Of a stretch of DNA of 64,000 bases, positions 51,122 through 61,737 are shown in pieces. Below the pieces are notes generated by a model that was given only the letters and a program-made list of their open reading frames with translations, did not search any database and was not told the DNA's origin. The stretch comes from Mesorhizobium sp. B2-3-4. Lineage in GTDB: Bacteria; Pseudomonadota; Alphaproteobacteria; Rhizobiales; Rhizobiaceae. The position numbers and the translations under genes are program-made. The stretch covers positions 62,001 to 126,000 of the forward strand of contig NZ_VFVY01000006.1 of assembly GCF_006442315.1 (NCBI RefSeq). The letters run 5' to 3'. Position 1 is the stretch's first letter; the number at the start of each line of letters is the position of its first letter.

Positions 51122-53806
51122 TTGGAACAGAGCAGGCGCATCAAATTTCGCGAGGACGAGCGCAGCCTCCTGTTGCGCCTGCTGCTTCAGGTCGCCAGCG
51201 CGCGTGAGCCCGAGATCGCCGCCGTCCTGAACGGACGCAGGTCGCTCGTCTCGCTCGCCCCGCAACAGCGCATCCCGGCGCTCCAGGCGAGCGGCGTCTG
51301 GTTCCAGTTGCTGGCGATATCAGACGAGTTGCTGGCCATGCGGGCGCGGCGCGAGCTGGAACAAGGCGCCGGCGTCGACGACGTGCCGGGATCCTTCGCC
51401 AGCGTGATCGCGCAGATGGCGGCGAACGGCCACTCGGGCGCAGACGTCCAGGCGCGGCTCGATGAACTCTGTGTCGGCCCGACCATGACCGCGCACCCGA
51501 CCGAGGCCAAACGCGTCACGGTGCTGGAGATCCATCGCCGCATCTATCGCAAGCTGACCGAGCTCGACCAGCCGCGCTGGGCGCCGCGCGAGCGCGACCT
51601 TCTGGTCGCCGATCTGGAAAGCGAGATCGAGCTTCTGTGGATGACGGGCGAGCTGCGGCTGGAACGCCCGACGGTCGAACGCGAAATCGCCTGGGGCCTG
51701 CATTTCTTCCGGGAAGTCATCTTCGAGGCAACACCCCAGCTCTACGGCAAGCTTGAGGACGCGCTGGAGCGCCACTATCCCGGAGCGCCGATCCGAATCC
51801 CCTCCTTCATGCGCTATGCCTCATGGATCGGCGGCGACCGCGACGGCAATCCCAATGTGACGGCCGCGGTCACCGCGCACGCCATCGCCGAATACCGCGA
51901 TACCGCCATGGGCTGGTATCTGGCGCAGGTGCAGCGGCTGGTGACGGTGCTCAGCGCCAGTTCGAACGTCGTCGAGCTGCCGACAAGCTTCATGCCGGTG
52001 CTGAAAACGGCGCTCGATAGAAGCGGACAGGCCGACCTGATCGCCGGGCGCAACCCTGACGAACCGCTTCGCCAGTTTGCTTCGGCCCTGCTTGCACGGC
52101 TGGAGGCGACGCGGGACGGCGGCACGGCGGCGTACCCGTCGGCGGAGGTGTTTCGTGCCGACCTGAGCGCGCTGTCTTCGGTCCTCGATAGGATCGGCGG
52201 GCGCGCGGTCGCCAGGCGTTTCGTCCGGCCCCTGCTTTGGCAAGTCGGAAGCTTCGGCTTCCGCACGGTCTCGCTCGACGTGAGGCAGAACTCGACGGTC
52301 GTCAACCGCGTGCTGGCAGAGCTGTTCGCGCTGACGGATCCCGCCGATCCTGTCACGTCGGGGACACCGCAATGGTCGGCGCGCATTCGCAAAGCCATCA
52401 GCGAGGGCGAGCGGCTGGAGATCGACGCTGACCGGCTCTCGGCGGAAGCTGGCGACCTGCTTTCGACATTCTCCGTCATCGCCAGACATGCCTCCAACGA
52501 GGATCCCGACGCAATCGGTTGTTTCGTTCTGTCGATGACCCGCTCCGTTGACGATCTGCTCGCGGTCTATCTGCTGGCGCAATATTGCGGGCTTTCGACC
52601 GCGCCCGGTGGCGGCGGCACGGTCAGGCTGCGGATCGTACCCTTGTTCGAGACCATCGCCGATTTGCAGGCGGCCCCCGGCATATTGAACGGGTTGCTCG
52701 ACATCTCGCTGGTGCGGCGCACGGTGCGTGATTTCGGCGGGCGCCAGGAAATCATGCTTGGCTATTCCGATTCCAACAAGGATGGCGGCTTCCTCGCCTC
52801 CAACTGGGAACTGGCCAAGGCGCAAAAGCACCTTGCCGCCGTCGGCCGCAAGCACAAGGCCAGGATCAGCTTCTTTCACGGTCGCGGCGGCTCCGTCAGC
52901 CGTGGCGGCGCGCCGACCAGCCGCGCGATCGCGGCGCAGCCGCAAGGCACCGTCGCCGGCGCCATGCGGGTCACCGAGCAGGGCGAGGTCGTATCGTCGA
53001 AATTCGCCAATCGCGGCACCGGCCTCAACCAGCTCGAGATCCTGGCCGCCGCCGTACTGGCCCACAGCGTCGGGGCGCCGGGCGATGCCGAGCAGGAGGA
53101 AACGCCCGAGTTCAACGAAGCGCTGGAAGCGCTGGCCGGCATGTCGCAGGCATCCTATGCCACGCTGATGGCCGAGCCTGGTTTCCTCGACTATTTCAAC
53201 CAGGCGAGCCCGGTCGCGGAACTGGCGCTCCTGAAAATGGGCTCAAGGCCGGATCGCCGTTTCGGCGCCAAAGGCATTGCCGATCTGCGCGCCATTCCCT
53301 GGGTGTTCGCCTGGAGCCAGAACCGCCTTCTCCTGACCGGCTGGTATGGCATCGGCAGCGCGCTGAACGCCTTCGTCGCGGTGCGCGGCGAGGCCGGGCG
53401 GGAGCTTCTGGCCCGCATGTTCGAACACTCGCGCTTCTTCCGCCTGATCGTCGACGAGGCCGAAAAGACGCTCTACCAGGCCGATATGGAGATCGCGCGG
53501 CTCTACGCCGAACTGGTGGCCGACAGCATTGCCGGCCAACGAATCCATGCCCGGATCGCCGCAGAATACGAGCTGACGCGGCGCCTGATCGGCGATCTCA
53601 CCGGAGGCGACCTCTCCGCGCGCTTTCCAATGTTCAAGCGGCGTTTCGACAGCCTGCGGCGGCAGATGGACGACATCCACCGGCTACAGGTCGATCTCTT
53701 GCGCGATGTCAGGAAAAACACCGGCACTGCGGATCAAAAGCGGGCGACCGACGCCCTGCTTGTGTCGATCAATTGCATTTCGGCGGGCCTGGGGTGGACG
53801 GGATAG
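51122..53806 (+). CDS. ppc: Phosphoenolpyruvate carboxylase
   Basis: 894 residues. All catalytic motifs are present: TAHPTEAKRVTV with H125, GYSDSNKDGG, FFHGRGGSVSRGG and LLTGWYGIGSA near the C-terminus. The enzyme fixes bicarbonate onto PEP, replenishing oxaloacetate for malate synthesis in the serine cycle. The TTG at 51122 is the first start after the in-frame mtkB stop and no ATG occurs until residue 73, past conserved sequence, so TTG is chosen. The nearest purine-rich stretch (GAAGG near 51104) is rather far. The protein is close in length to the short serine-cycle-type PEPC. Confidence 0.94.
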   Translation: MEQSRRIKFREDERSLLLRLLLQVASAREPEIAAVLNGRRSLVSLAPQQRIPALQASGVWFQLLAISDELLAMRARRELEQGAGVDDVPGSFASVIAQMAANGHSGADVQARLDELCVGPTMTAHPTEAKRVTVLEIHRRIYRKLTELDQPRWAPRERDLLVADLESEIELLWMTGELRLERPTVEREIAWGLHFFREVIFEATPQLYGKLEDALERHYPGAPIRIPSFMRYASWIGGDRDGNPNVTAAVTAHAIAEYRDTAMGWYLAQVQRLVTVLSASSNVVELPTSFMPVLKTALDRSGQADLIAGRNPDEPLRQFASALLARLEATRDGGTAAYPSAEVFRADLSALSSVLDRIGGRAVARRFVRPLLWQVGSFGFRTVSLDVRQNSTVVNRVLAELFALTDPADPVTSGTPQWSARIRKAISEGERLEIDADRLSAEAGDLLSTFSVIARHASNEDPDAIGCFVLSMTRSVDDLLAVYLLAQYCGLSTAPGGGGTVRLRIVPLFETIADLQAAPGILNGLLDISLVRRTVRDFGGRQEIMLGYSDSNKDGGFLASNWELAKAQKHLAAVGRKHKARISFFHGRGGSVSRGGAPTSRAIAAQPQGTVAGAMRVTEQGEVVSSKFANRGTGLNQLEILAAAVLAHSVGAPGDAEQEETPEFNEALEALAGMSQASYATLMAEPGFLDYFNQASPVAELALLKMGSRPDRRFGAKGIADLRAIPWVFAWSQNRLLLTGWYGIGSALNAFVAVRGEAGRELLARMFEHSRFFRLIVDEAEKTLYQADMEIARLYAELVADSIAGQRIHARIAAEYELTRRLIGDLTGGDLSARFPMFKRRFDSLRRQMDDIHRLQVDLLRDVRKNTGTADQKRATDALLVSINCISAGLGWTG

Positions 53807-53879
53807 GCGCGTTCTCGCCGAACTCCGCTGCTGTCCCGAAGGACGCCCTCACCCGGATCACAAGGTCGGTCGGGATAAT

Positions 53880-53964
53880 TGGTGCGGTCGAGAAGACTCG
53901 AACTTCCACGGGTTGCCCCACAGCGACCTCAACGCTGCGCGTCTACCAATTCCGCCACGACCGC
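53880..53964 (-). tRNA. tRNA-Leu (anticodon GAG)
   Basis: Read on the minus strand: a 7-bp acceptor stem (GCGGTCG with CGACCGC, perfect), D-arm with TGGTAGAC, anticodon arm CAGCG-TTGAGGT-CGCTG giving anticodon GAG, a long variable arm (GGGGCAACCC, class II), T-arm with TTCGAGT, discriminator A and an encoded CCA. Length is 85 including CCA. It reads CUC/CUU leucine codons. No integrase or mobile element is next to it. Confidence 0.97.
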
Positions 53965-53998
53965 ACGTGGTAGGAGCCGGAACCGACCGGCTCGCGGC

Positions 53999-54027
53999 GT
54001 GTAGCAAATCGTTTCCGGCGAAACAAG
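53999..54027 (-). promoter_or_regulatory. tRNA-Leu promoter
   Basis: On the minus strand CTTGTT (54022-54027), 17-base spacer, CTACAC (53999-54004), a good match to the rhizobial CTTGAC-N17-CTATAT promoter. Predicted transcription would begin about 27 bases before the tRNA. Confidence 0.6.
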
Positions 54028-54199
54028 TGCGCAATGCGCAATAATCCTAAGCGATTGGCATAACAGTCCACAGGATCGGAATAAGCACGCAAAACTGGAC
54101 GTTTGCGCCCGATATCGCCATATGGATGGCAATTGCACATCGCCCGAAAGCGCAAGGCGGTTTTGGGAGCGGGCGTGCATCGAGCGAAAACGAAAAGTC

Positions 54200-54943
54200 A
54201 TGCCAGAACGCAGCCAGATCGCCACGTCGTTCCTGCCCCTGCCCGGCTCGGCGCCGGTCGAATGGGCGGTCGAGCCCGGCCTCACCGCCTATCCCGATGC
54301 GCTTGCCTTCATGGAGGCGCGCGCCGAGGCGATCCGCAGCGGGGCCGCCGGCGAGATGGTCTGGCTGGTCGAGCATCCGCCACTCTACACGGCCGGCACC
54401 AGCGCCCATATCGAGGACCTGATCGAGCCTGACCGCTTTCCGGTCTTCGCCGCCGGCCGCGGCGGCGAATACACCTATCATGGGCCAGGCCAGCGGGTCG
54501 CCTATGTCATGCTTGATCTGAAGCGCCGGCGCGAGGATGTGCGCGCCTTCGTCGCCGCGCTCGAACAGTGGATCATCGGCACGCTCGCCGCCTTCAACGT
54601 GCGCGGCGAACGCCGCGAGGATCGGGTCGGCGTCTGGGTGGTGCGGCCGGATCGCCCTGCCCTGCCGGACGGAACGCCGGCCGAAGACAAGATCGCGGCC
54701 ATCGGCATCCGGCTGCGGCGCTGGGTCAGCTTTCACGGCATCGCCATCAATGTCGAGCCTGACCTCTCCCATTTCGGCGGCATCGTGCCTTGCGGCGTGC
54801 AGGACCATGGCGTCACGAGCCTCGTCGACCTTGGCCTGCCGGTCACCATGGCCGATCTCGACCTGGCCCTGAAATCCGCCTTCGAGGATGTGTTCGGTCC
54901 CGCCGCGGCCTTGTCGGTCGAAGCGGCTCGTAAGACCGGCTGA
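54200..54943 (+). CDS. lipB: Octanoyl-[acyl-carrier-protein]:protein octanoyltransferase (LipB)
   Basis: 247 residues from the ATG at 54200; a frame open to 54122 adds nonconserved residues. LipB motifs: [32 protein letters not shown] (RGG-x-x-T-x-HGPGQ), [27 protein letters not shown] with the catalytic lysine region, and [12 protein letters not shown] with the catalytic cysteine. It starts lipoic-acid attachment to pyruvate and 2-oxoglutarate dehydrogenases and glycine cleavage H protein. It faces the M50 protease gene with a 7-base gap. Confidence 0.96.
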   Translation: MPERSQIATSFLPLPGSAPVEWAVEPGLTAYPDALAFMEARAEAIRSGAAGEMVWLVEHPPLYTAGTSAHIEDLIEPDRFPVFAAGRGGEYTYHGPGQRVAYVMLDLKRRREDVRAFVAALEQWIIGTLAAFNVRGERREDRVGVWVVRPDRPALPDGTPAEDKIAAIGIRLRRWVSFHGIAINVEPDLSHFGGIVPCGVQDHGVTSLVDLGLPVTMADLDLALKSAFEDVFGPAAALSVEAARKTG

Positions 54944-54950
54944 CCGGGCT

Positions 54951-56201
54951 TCAGATCAACTGCGCTGATGCCCACAGCACGCCGCAGCCATGGATGGCGA
55001 ACACTGCGAGCAAGGCACCGGCAATGACGAAGCGGTCGACGGTGCCGATCGGTTCCAGTTCGTGACGGGGTTTTACCCCGCTGCCGACGGTGAGCAGGCT
55101 GAGGATCGAAAACACCGCCCCGGCCGCCAGCAGAAAGCCCAGCGAAAAACCCGCCTGCCAGCCGAGAGCCAGAAAGGCCGACAGCAGCGAGAAGGATGCC
55201 AGCGCCAGCACGATCGGCCCCGGGCAGATCTGGCGCAGCACCTGGCCGCCGTCGAATTTCCACACCGGCACCAGATTGGCGATGTTGAACAGCGCCGCGC
55301 AGCCGGCCAGGGCCGCCAGCAGCGCCGCGGCCGCCTTGTGGCCCTCGCCGCCGGCCAACACGCTGGCGGCAATGACGATCGGCACCAGGAAGGCGGAGAA
55401 CCCCGCCCCCATCAACGCCACGAACGCCACTTCGAAACGGCTGTTGTAGGGCCGGCCGCCAATGGCTATGCCGCCGAGCAGCGGGATGAAGATCATCCGC
55501 GCCCTGCGATGGCCGGTCAGCCGGAACGCCGCCATGTGGCCGAGTTCGTGCAGCGCCACCACAGACGTCAGGATCGCGGCCAGCGCCAGCCCGACGAGAT
55601 GGAGGCCGAAGAACGGCCACAGGATCAAAGCCGACAGAACGGCAAAGCCGACCTGGCTCAGCGGATGCTCGAACCAGCCGCCCTTGCGGTACTGTCCGGT
55701 TCTTGCCCAGCCCTGCAGCTTGGAGAGCTCGCGGCGCATGGCGAAGAACCGGAACACCAGGAAAGCGACGCCGCGATACCGGTCGGTCTGGGTCAGCGTC
55801 ACCCGCGTGCCGCCGTGCACCGACACCAGTTCGGCGGTCTCGCAGTAATCCTTCCAGAACGAGGTATCGAGCGCGGTATCCTCGACCACACGCATTGAGA
55901 AGCGGCTGCCCTCGACGACATCCTCAAACCGCGCCTTGCGCTCGATCGGCTTGCCGTCGCGGCCTTCCCACGACAGCATGATGCGGGCCACGCCCTCGTG
56001 GTCAAGGGGCTGCGCCGACAGGATCTCGCCGGACCAGCCGGCATCGCTGCCAAGCGGCCACAGCGCCTGCCAGAGGCGCTGCCGGTCCATTGCCACGATG
56101 CGGCTCGACCTGACCGTGCGCAAACCAAGCGGCACGGTCATTAAGAGAAAAATCAGCCCGAGATTGCTGGCCACGAGAATGGCCGTGACGATGGGCGACA
56201 C
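54951..56201 (-). CDS. M50 (site-2-protease family) membrane metalloprotease with extra N-terminal domain
   Basis: 416 residues. After one N-terminal membrane helix (about 3-26), residues about 33-145 have alternating hydrophobic strands and a SRPBCC/polyketide-cyclase-like appearance (IMLSWEGRDGKPIERKARFEDV; TRVTLTQTDRY). The M50 part follows: HELGH (H218, E219, H222) and the second zinc motif FDGGQ (D317) in the N/V-P-x4-DG-like position. About six further helices. Such proteases cut transmembrane substrates; the N-terminal domain may sense or bind a ligand (inference). It shares no regulator or substrate gene nearby. Confidence 0.85.
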   Translation of the reverse strand: MSPIVTAILVASNLGLIFLLMTVPLGLRTVRSSRIVAMDRQRLWQALWPLGSDAGWSGEILSAQPLDHEGVARIMLSWEGRDGKPIERKARFEDVVEGSRFSMRVVEDTALDTSFWKDYCETAELVSVHGGTRVTLTQTDRYRGVAFLVFRFFAMRRELSKLQGWARTGQYRKGGWFEHPLSQVGFAVLSALILWPFFGLHLVGLALAAILTSVVALHELGHMAAFRLTGHRRARMIFIPLLGGIAIGGRPYNSRFEVAFVALMGAGFSAFLVPIVIAASVLAGGEGHKAAAALLAALAGCAALFNIANLVPVWKFDGGQVLRQICPGPIVLALASFSLLSAFLALGWQAGFSLGFLLAAGAVFSILSLLTVGSGVKPRHELEPIGTVDRFVIAGALLAVFAIHGCGVLWASAQLI

Positions 56202-56315
56202 GTGCGCGCTGCTCCCTGCCTTGGAGCCTCATCCTAGAGCCGCCTCGGCAAGAAAGACTTAACGGCGCCACGGCCTTCGATGACCGCGCCGGCAAGATCG
56301 GCAAAGGCCGCAAAA

Positions 56316-56402
56316 TCACATGGCTCCGATCCACATCGCCATGGAAACGAGAAACGCGCTCATGCAAACCAGCGAGACGACATCCTGAACCAGATCGGTC
56401 AT
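56316..56402 (-). CDS. 28-residue single-helix membrane protein under LexA control (SidA-like)
   Basis: ATG at 56402 with an AGGAG ribosome site five to nine bases upstream; TGA at 56316. The 28-residue product begins MTDLVQDVV and is hydrophobic from residue 8 to the end (SLVCMSAFLVSMAMWIGAM), enough for one membrane span. Upstream lies a perfect GTTC-N7-GTTC alphaproteobacterial LexA box (56436-56450) next to a TTGACT -35. SidA of Caulobacter is a 29-residue SOS-induced inner-membrane inhibitor of division. This gene matches in size, topology and regulation, though equivalence is inference. It is too short for standard gene callers. Confidence 0.7.
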   Translation of the reverse strand: MTDLVQDVVSLVCMSAFLVSMAMWIGAM

Positions 56403-56435
56403 AACTCTCTCCTGTTGTTGATATGTTTTTAATTT

Positions 56436-56459
56436 GTTCTAATTTTGTTCCAAAGTCAA
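56436..56459 (-). promoter_or_regulatory. LexA (SOS) box and promoter of the 28-residue membrane protein
   Basis: GTTC at 56436-56439 and 56447-56450 are separated by exactly 7 bases (GTTC-N7-GTTC direct repeat, the LexA site of Rhizobiales and Caulobacter). On the minus strand TTGACT (56454-56459) is a -35 box, so the LexA site covers the spacer between -35 and -10. No other gene has its start here, so the site serves the small ORF at 56402. Confidence 0.75.
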
Positions 56460-56615
56460 CGCACATCAGCCGCGGGAAAGACGAAATCGCGAGGCGTTGG
56501 TATCGCAAGGTTAAGAGAAGGTTTACGACCTGATATGCCGGCCGAAGAGCTCACGCACCCGCACTCTCCGAGACAGTGATGCAGGACGCTTTTCAGCTCA
56601 ATGATGGGCTGGGCA

Positions 56616-57902
56616 CTACTCGTGTCTCAACGCTTCGACCGGATCGAGGCGAGCCGCCTGCCAGGCTGGAAACAGCGTCGCCAGGAACGAAAGCACGAGC
56701 GCCATGGCGATGACCGAAACGGTCTCGCTGAACTCCATCCTGGCCGGCAGCTCGTTGAGGAAATAGAGCTCGGGATTAAACAACACCTTCCCGGTCATCC
56801 AGGAGAAGAACTGGCGGATGCGTTCGACGTTGAGGCAGATGAAAACGCCAGCAAGCACACCGGCAAGGGTACCGACAACACCGATCGCCGCTCCAGCCAT
56901 CAGGAAAATACGCAGGATGGCCCCACGTGAGGCGCCCATCGTGCGCAAGACGGCGATGTCGTGCCCCTTGTCCTTCACCAGCATCACAAGGCCCGAAATG
57001 ATGTTCAGGGCCGCCACCAGCACGATCATCGTCAGGATCATGAACATCACATTGCGCTGGACCTGCAGCGCCGAGAAGAAACTCTGGTTACGCTGGCGCC
57101 AGTCGTTCAGGTAGATCTGCTGCTGCGCAGCCTCCTCCACCTTGGGCCTGATTGCGTCGACGTCGTCGGGATTGTCGAGATAAACCTCAAGGCTCTGGGC
57201 CTTCCCCTCCGAATTGAAATACAATTGCGCTTCGGAGAATGGCATATAGATGATCGAAGCGTCGTATTCCGACATGCCGACCTCGAAGATCGCCGTCACC
57301 GGATAGGCCTTCAGCCGGGGTGTGGTGCCGAACGGCGTCACGTCGCCGTCCGGTGAAATCAGCGTGATCGTGTCACCGAGCGTCAGGCCGAGATTCTTTG
57401 CCATGCGCCCGCCGATGGCGACGCCGCCCGCCGTATCGAAACCGGCGATCGAGCCTTGCTTGATGTTGCCGGTGACCAGGGTGACCTTGCCGAGGTCGCC
57501 GCCCCTGATACCACGCACCAGGGCGCCGCTGCCGGCACCGACATTGCCTCGCGCCAGAACCTGGCCTTCGACCAGCGGAACGGCATATTTGACGCCGGCC
57601 ACTCCGTTGATGCGCGTGGCAAGCCCTGCATAATCCTCCAGCGGAAGATCGACCGCCGTGACGACGAGATGCCCGTTGACGCCAAGAATGCGCGACAAAA
57701 GCTCGGCCCGGAAACCGTTCATGACAGCCATCACCACGATCAGCGTCGCCACACCCAGCATGATGCCGAGGAAGGAAATCGATGCGATGACCGAGATCAC
57801 CGTTTCCTTGCGCCGCGAGCGCAGATAGCGCCACGCCACCATGCGTTCGAAACCCGAGAACGGTCCGGCGCCGGCCGGCCTGATTGCCGAAGCCTCGCTC
57901 AT
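56616..57902 (-). CDS. lolC: Lipoprotein-releasing ABC permease LolC/LolE family (copy 2)
   Basis: 428 residues, MacB-type permease: one N-terminal helix ([25 protein letters not shown]), a periplasmic domain, then three C-terminal helices ending in [18 protein letters not shown]. It extracts outer-membrane-bound lipoproteins from the inner membrane, driven by LolD. Exactly the same length as the copy at 58795-60081 and alike over the full length including ends (MSEA start, DPVEAL end). It has no own ATPase next to it; it presumably uses LolD encoded between the copies. Its start overlaps the stop of a mini-ORF that is a proS remnant (57899-57902). Confidence 0.93.
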   Translation of the reverse strand: MSEASAIRPAGAGPFSGFERMVAWRYLRSRRKETVISVIASISFLGIMLGVATLIVVMAVMNGFRAELLSRILGVNGHLVVTAVDLPLEDYAGLATRINGVAGVKYAVPLVEGQVLARGNVGAGSGALVRGIRGGDLGKVTLVTGNIKQGSIAGFDTAGGVAIGGRMAKNLGLTLGDTITLISPDGDVTPFGTTPRLKAYPVTAIFEVGMSEYDASIIYMPFSEAQLYFNSEGKAQSLEVYLDNPDDVDAIRPKVEEAAQQQIYLNDWRQRNQSFFSALQVQRNVMFMILTMIVLVAALNIISGLVMLVKDKGHDIAVLRTMGASRGAILRIFLMAGAAIGVVGTLAGVLAGVFICLNVERIRQFFSWMTGKVLFNPELYFLNELPARMEFSETVSVIAMALVLSFLATLFPAWQAARLDPVEALRHE

Positions 57903-57994
57903 GCGGCGATACCCAGGCGTTTGAGAGCGGCGGGCAGCCCCACTGATTGGCGCTTACCGCTCTTGCAGGTCAGCAAATAGCGGGACAAACGCAT
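57899..57994 (-). pseudogene. proS: proS remnant: fused N- and C-terminal ends, 31 codons
   Basis: ATG at 57994 to TGA at 57899. The first residues (MRLSRYLL) equal the ProS start MRLSRYFL, and the last 21 (beginning KSGKR and ending KRLGIAA) align with the last 21 of ProS (KTGER ... KRFGAAA). Everything between (about 410 residues) is missing, in frame. It precedes lolC copy 2 with the same ATGA overlap seen between proS and lolC copy 1. Upstream, GGCTTCATAG (58049-58058) recurs at an equivalent place before proS (61469-61478). It is thus a duplicated proS with an internal deletion. Whether the mini-ORF is translated is unknown. Confidence 0.75.
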
Positions 57995-58114
57995 GATCCG
58001 GTCTGGAAGGCCGTGACGGAACAGACGCATGACCTGCTTCGATGCAAAGGCTTCATAGTCTTTTCACCCCGACGAAAACCCGCGCCACTCCGGAACACCG
58101 CGAATGGCGCGTGC

Positions 58115-58794
<680 letters not shown>

Positions 58795-58795
<1 letters not shown>

Positions 58796-60081
58796 TACTC
58801 GTACCTCAAGGCTTCGACCGGATCGAGGCGGGCGGCCCGCCATGCCGGAAACACCGTTGCCAGGAAGGACAGCGCAAGCGCCATGATGATGACATAGGTC
58901 GTCTCGCGCGGATCCATCTTGGCCGGCAACTGGCTGAGGAAATAGAGCTCCGGATTGAACAGCACCTTGCCGGTCATCCAGGAGAAGAACTGGCGGATCG
59001 ATTCGATGTTGGTGCAGATGACGACGCCGAGCAGCACGCCGGCAAGCGTGCCGGTGACGCCGATCGCCGCCCCCGTCATCAGGAAGATGCGCAAAATGGC
59101 GCCGCGCGAGGCGCCCATGGTGCGCAGGATGGCGATGTCATGCCCCTTGTCCTTCACCAGCATGATCAGTCCGGAAATGATGTTGAGCGCCGCCACCAGC
59201 ACGATCAGCGTCAGGATCATGAACATGACGTTGCGCTCGACCTGAAGGGCCGAAAAGAACGTCTCGTTGCGCTGGCGCCAGTCGACGAGGTCGATCGGGC
59301 GTTGCGCGGCCTCCTCCACCTTCGGCTTCAGCGCGTCGACATCATCGGGATTGTCGACATAGATCTCGATGGTCTGCGCCCGGCCGTCCATGTTGAAATA
59401 GAGCTGCGCTTCCGAAAACGGCATGTAGACGATGGAACTGTCATATTCGGACATGCCGACTTCGAAGATCGCGGCGATCTTGTAGCCCTTCATGCGCGGC
59501 GTGGTGCCGAGCGGCGTCACATCCCCGTCCGGCGAGATCAGCGTGATCGTGTCGCCGAGCGTCAGGCCGAGATTCTCGGCCATGCGCTTGCCGATGGCGA
59601 CACCCTCGCCCGTGTCGAAGCCGTCGAGCGAGCCTTGCTTGATGTTGCTGGCCACGATGGCGATCTTGCCGAGGTCTTCGCCCCGGATGCCGCGCACCAG
59701 CGCGCCGGTGCCGCCGCCGACATTGCCTTGCGCCAGCACCTGGCCATCGATCAGCGGGATGGCGTATTTCACCCCGGACACGCCGTTGATGCGGCTGGCG
59801 ACCTGGGCATAGTCCTCGAGCGGCGAATCGAGCGGCTGCACGATCAGATGGCCGTTGACGCCCAGGATGCGCGTCAAAAGCTCGGCGCGGAACCCGTTCA
59901 TCACGGCCATGACCACGATCAGCGTGGCGACGCCCAGCATGATGCCGAGGAAAGAGATCGAGGCGATCACCGAGATCACCGTCTCCTTGCGCCGCGAACG
60001 CAGATAGCGCCACGCCACCGTGCGTTCGAAGATGGAAAAGGCGCCGGCGCCCGCCGATCTCGCTGCCGCCGCCTCGCTCAT
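58795..60081 (-). CDS. lolC: Lipoprotein-releasing ABC permease LolC/LolE family (copy 1)
   Basis: 428 residues from the ATG at 60081, overlapping the proS stop (ATGA). Same architecture and length as copy 2; the N-terminal 70 residues are almost identical ([22 protein letters not shown] and onward). Most alphaproteobacteria carry one hybrid permease (LolF) in the proS-lolF-lolD order seen here, acting as a homodimer; this copy is in that ancestral position. Differences cluster in the periplasmic domain (e.g. VVTAVDLPLED against [11 protein letters not shown]). Confidence 0.95.
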
Positions 60082-61406
60082 GCGGCGGCACCGAAGCGTT
60101 TTGCGGCGTCGGCGATCGGCAGCGTGACGCGCTCGCCGGTCTTGCGGTTCTTGATCTCGACTTCGCCGGCGGCCACGCCGCGCGGCCCGACGATCACCTG
60201 CCAGGGCAGGCCGATCAGGTCTGCGGTGGCGAATTTGCCGCCCGGCCGCTGGTCGGTGTCGTCGTAGAGCACGTCCTTGCCGGCGGCGGTGAAGGCGGCG
60301 CTGAGTTCGTCGCAGACGCGGTCGCACTCGGCGTCGCCGGCCTTCATGTTGATCAGGCCGATGTCGAACGGCGCCACGGCCTCCGGCCAGATGATGCCGT
60401 TCTCGTCATGGCTGGCCTCGATGATCGCCGCCACCAGCCGCGACGGGCCGATACCGTAGGAGCCGCCCGAGGCGAAATGGTCCTTGCCGTCGGGTCCGGT
60501 CACCTTGGCGCCCATCGGCTTGGAATACTTCTCGCCGAAATGGAAGATATGGCCGACCTCGATGCCGCGTGCCGAGACCTGATCAGCCGCCGGTACGCTT
60601 GCCCAGGCCGCCTCGTCATGCATCTCGTCGGTTGCCGCGTACGGCGTCGTCCATGTCTTGACGATATCCGATATCTCGCCGTCATTGGCGAAATCGGTGT
60701 TCGCGCCGGGCACGGCAAGCGACAGATAGTCGCGATGGCAGAAGACCTGGCTTTCGCCGGTGTCGGCCAGGATGATGAATTCATGGCTGAGATCGCCGCC
60801 GATCGGCCCGGTATCGGCCCGCATCGGGATGGCCTGCAGGCCCATGCGTGTGAAGGTCCTGAGATAGGAAACGAACATCCTGTTGTAGGCGGCTCGCGCG
60901 CCCTCGAAGTCGAGATCGAAGGAATAGGCGTCCTTCATCAGGAATTCGCGCGAACGCATGACGCCGAAGCGCGGCCGCACCTCGTCACGGAACTTCCACT
61001 GGATATGGTAGAGGTTGAGCGGCAGGTCCTTGTAGGACTTGACGTAGGCGCGGAAAATCTCGGTGACCATTTCCTCGTTGGTCGGCCCGTAGAGCATGTC
61101 GCGGTCCTGGCGGTCCTTTATGCGCAGCATCTCCTTGCCGTAGTCGTTGTAACGGCCGCTCTCGCGCCAAAGATCGGCCGACTGGATGGTCGGCATCAGG
61201 ATCTCCAGCGCGCCGGCGCGGTTCTGCTCCTCGCGGATGATCTTGCAGACCTTGTCCAGCACCCGCTTGCCCAGTGGCAGCCAGGAGAAACTGCCTTGCC
61301 CCTGCTGGCGGATCATGCCGGCACGCAGCATCAGCCGGTGCGAGACGATTTCGGCCTCGCGCGGATTTTCTTTCAGGATAGGCAGGAAATAGCGCGACAA
61401 ACGCAT
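60078..61406 (-). CDS. proS: Proline-tRNA ligase (alphaproteobacterial short form)
   Basis: 442 residues from the ATG at 61406 ([15 protein letters not shown], the usual start of rhizobial ProS); an upstream in-frame ATG at 61433 adds nine residues. Class II aminoacyl-tRNA synthetase motifs: motif 1 near [23 protein letters not shown], motif 2 [25 protein letters not shown], motif 3 [16 protein letters not shown], then the anticodon-binding domain. The inserted editing domain of bacterial ProS is absent, as in other alphaproteobacteria. It heads the proS-lolC-lolD transcription unit. Confidence 0.96.
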   Translation of the reverse strand: MRLSRYFLPILKENPREAEIVSHRLMLRAGMIRQQGQGSFSWLPLGKRVLDKVCKIIREEQNRAGALEILMPTIQSADLWRESGRYNDYGKEMLRIKDRQDRDMLYGPTNEEMVTEIFRAYVKSYKDLPLNLYHIQWKFRDEVRPRFGVMRSREFLMKDAYSFDLDFEGARAAYNRMFVSYLRTFTRMGLQAIPMRADTGPIGGDLSHEFIILADTGESQVFCHRDYLSLAVPGANTDFANDGEISDIVKTWTTPYAATDEMHDEAAWASVPAADQVSARGIEVGHIFHFGEKYSKPMGAKVTGPDGKDHFASGGSYGIGPSRLVAAIIEASHDENGIIWPEAVAPFDIGLINMKAGDAECDRVCDELSAAFTAAGKDVLYDDTDQRPGGKFATADLIGLPWQVIVGPRGVAAGEVEIKNRKTGERVTLPIADAAKRFGAAA

Positions 61407-61737
61407 GGACTGGTCCGTGATTGAGAATGGCAACGCCAGAATCGGCGCGGCGCAGGCTTGCTTGCCCCGGCTTCATAGCGATTTCATGACGGAATGGAAA
61501 CCCGGCCATCCCAGCACATCGGCCCGCTTCGGCCCGGAATCCCTCGGTTTTCGATCGGCCCGCGCCAGCAATCGGGCATACCGAATGTCTTCGGAAGTGA
61601 CCGTCAATTCTTTGCGCGCGTCAATCGCGAACATGCCGCAAAGGCTCTAACGGCCCTCATTGGTCGTTTCAAAAGCAAAGCCTGCCGCACTATTGTGCAG
61701 TGCAGCACGAGAATGCCCGTTTCAAGGCAAAATTCTT

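Noticed and set aside
53880..53964. tRNA-Leu as attachment site of a genomic island
   Set aside because: No integrase, direct repeat of the tRNA 3' end or foreign-looking genes on either side.
58021..58114. Additional protein gene between lolD and the proS remnant
   Set aside because: Only short frames; the DNA is better explained as decayed proS upstream sequence.
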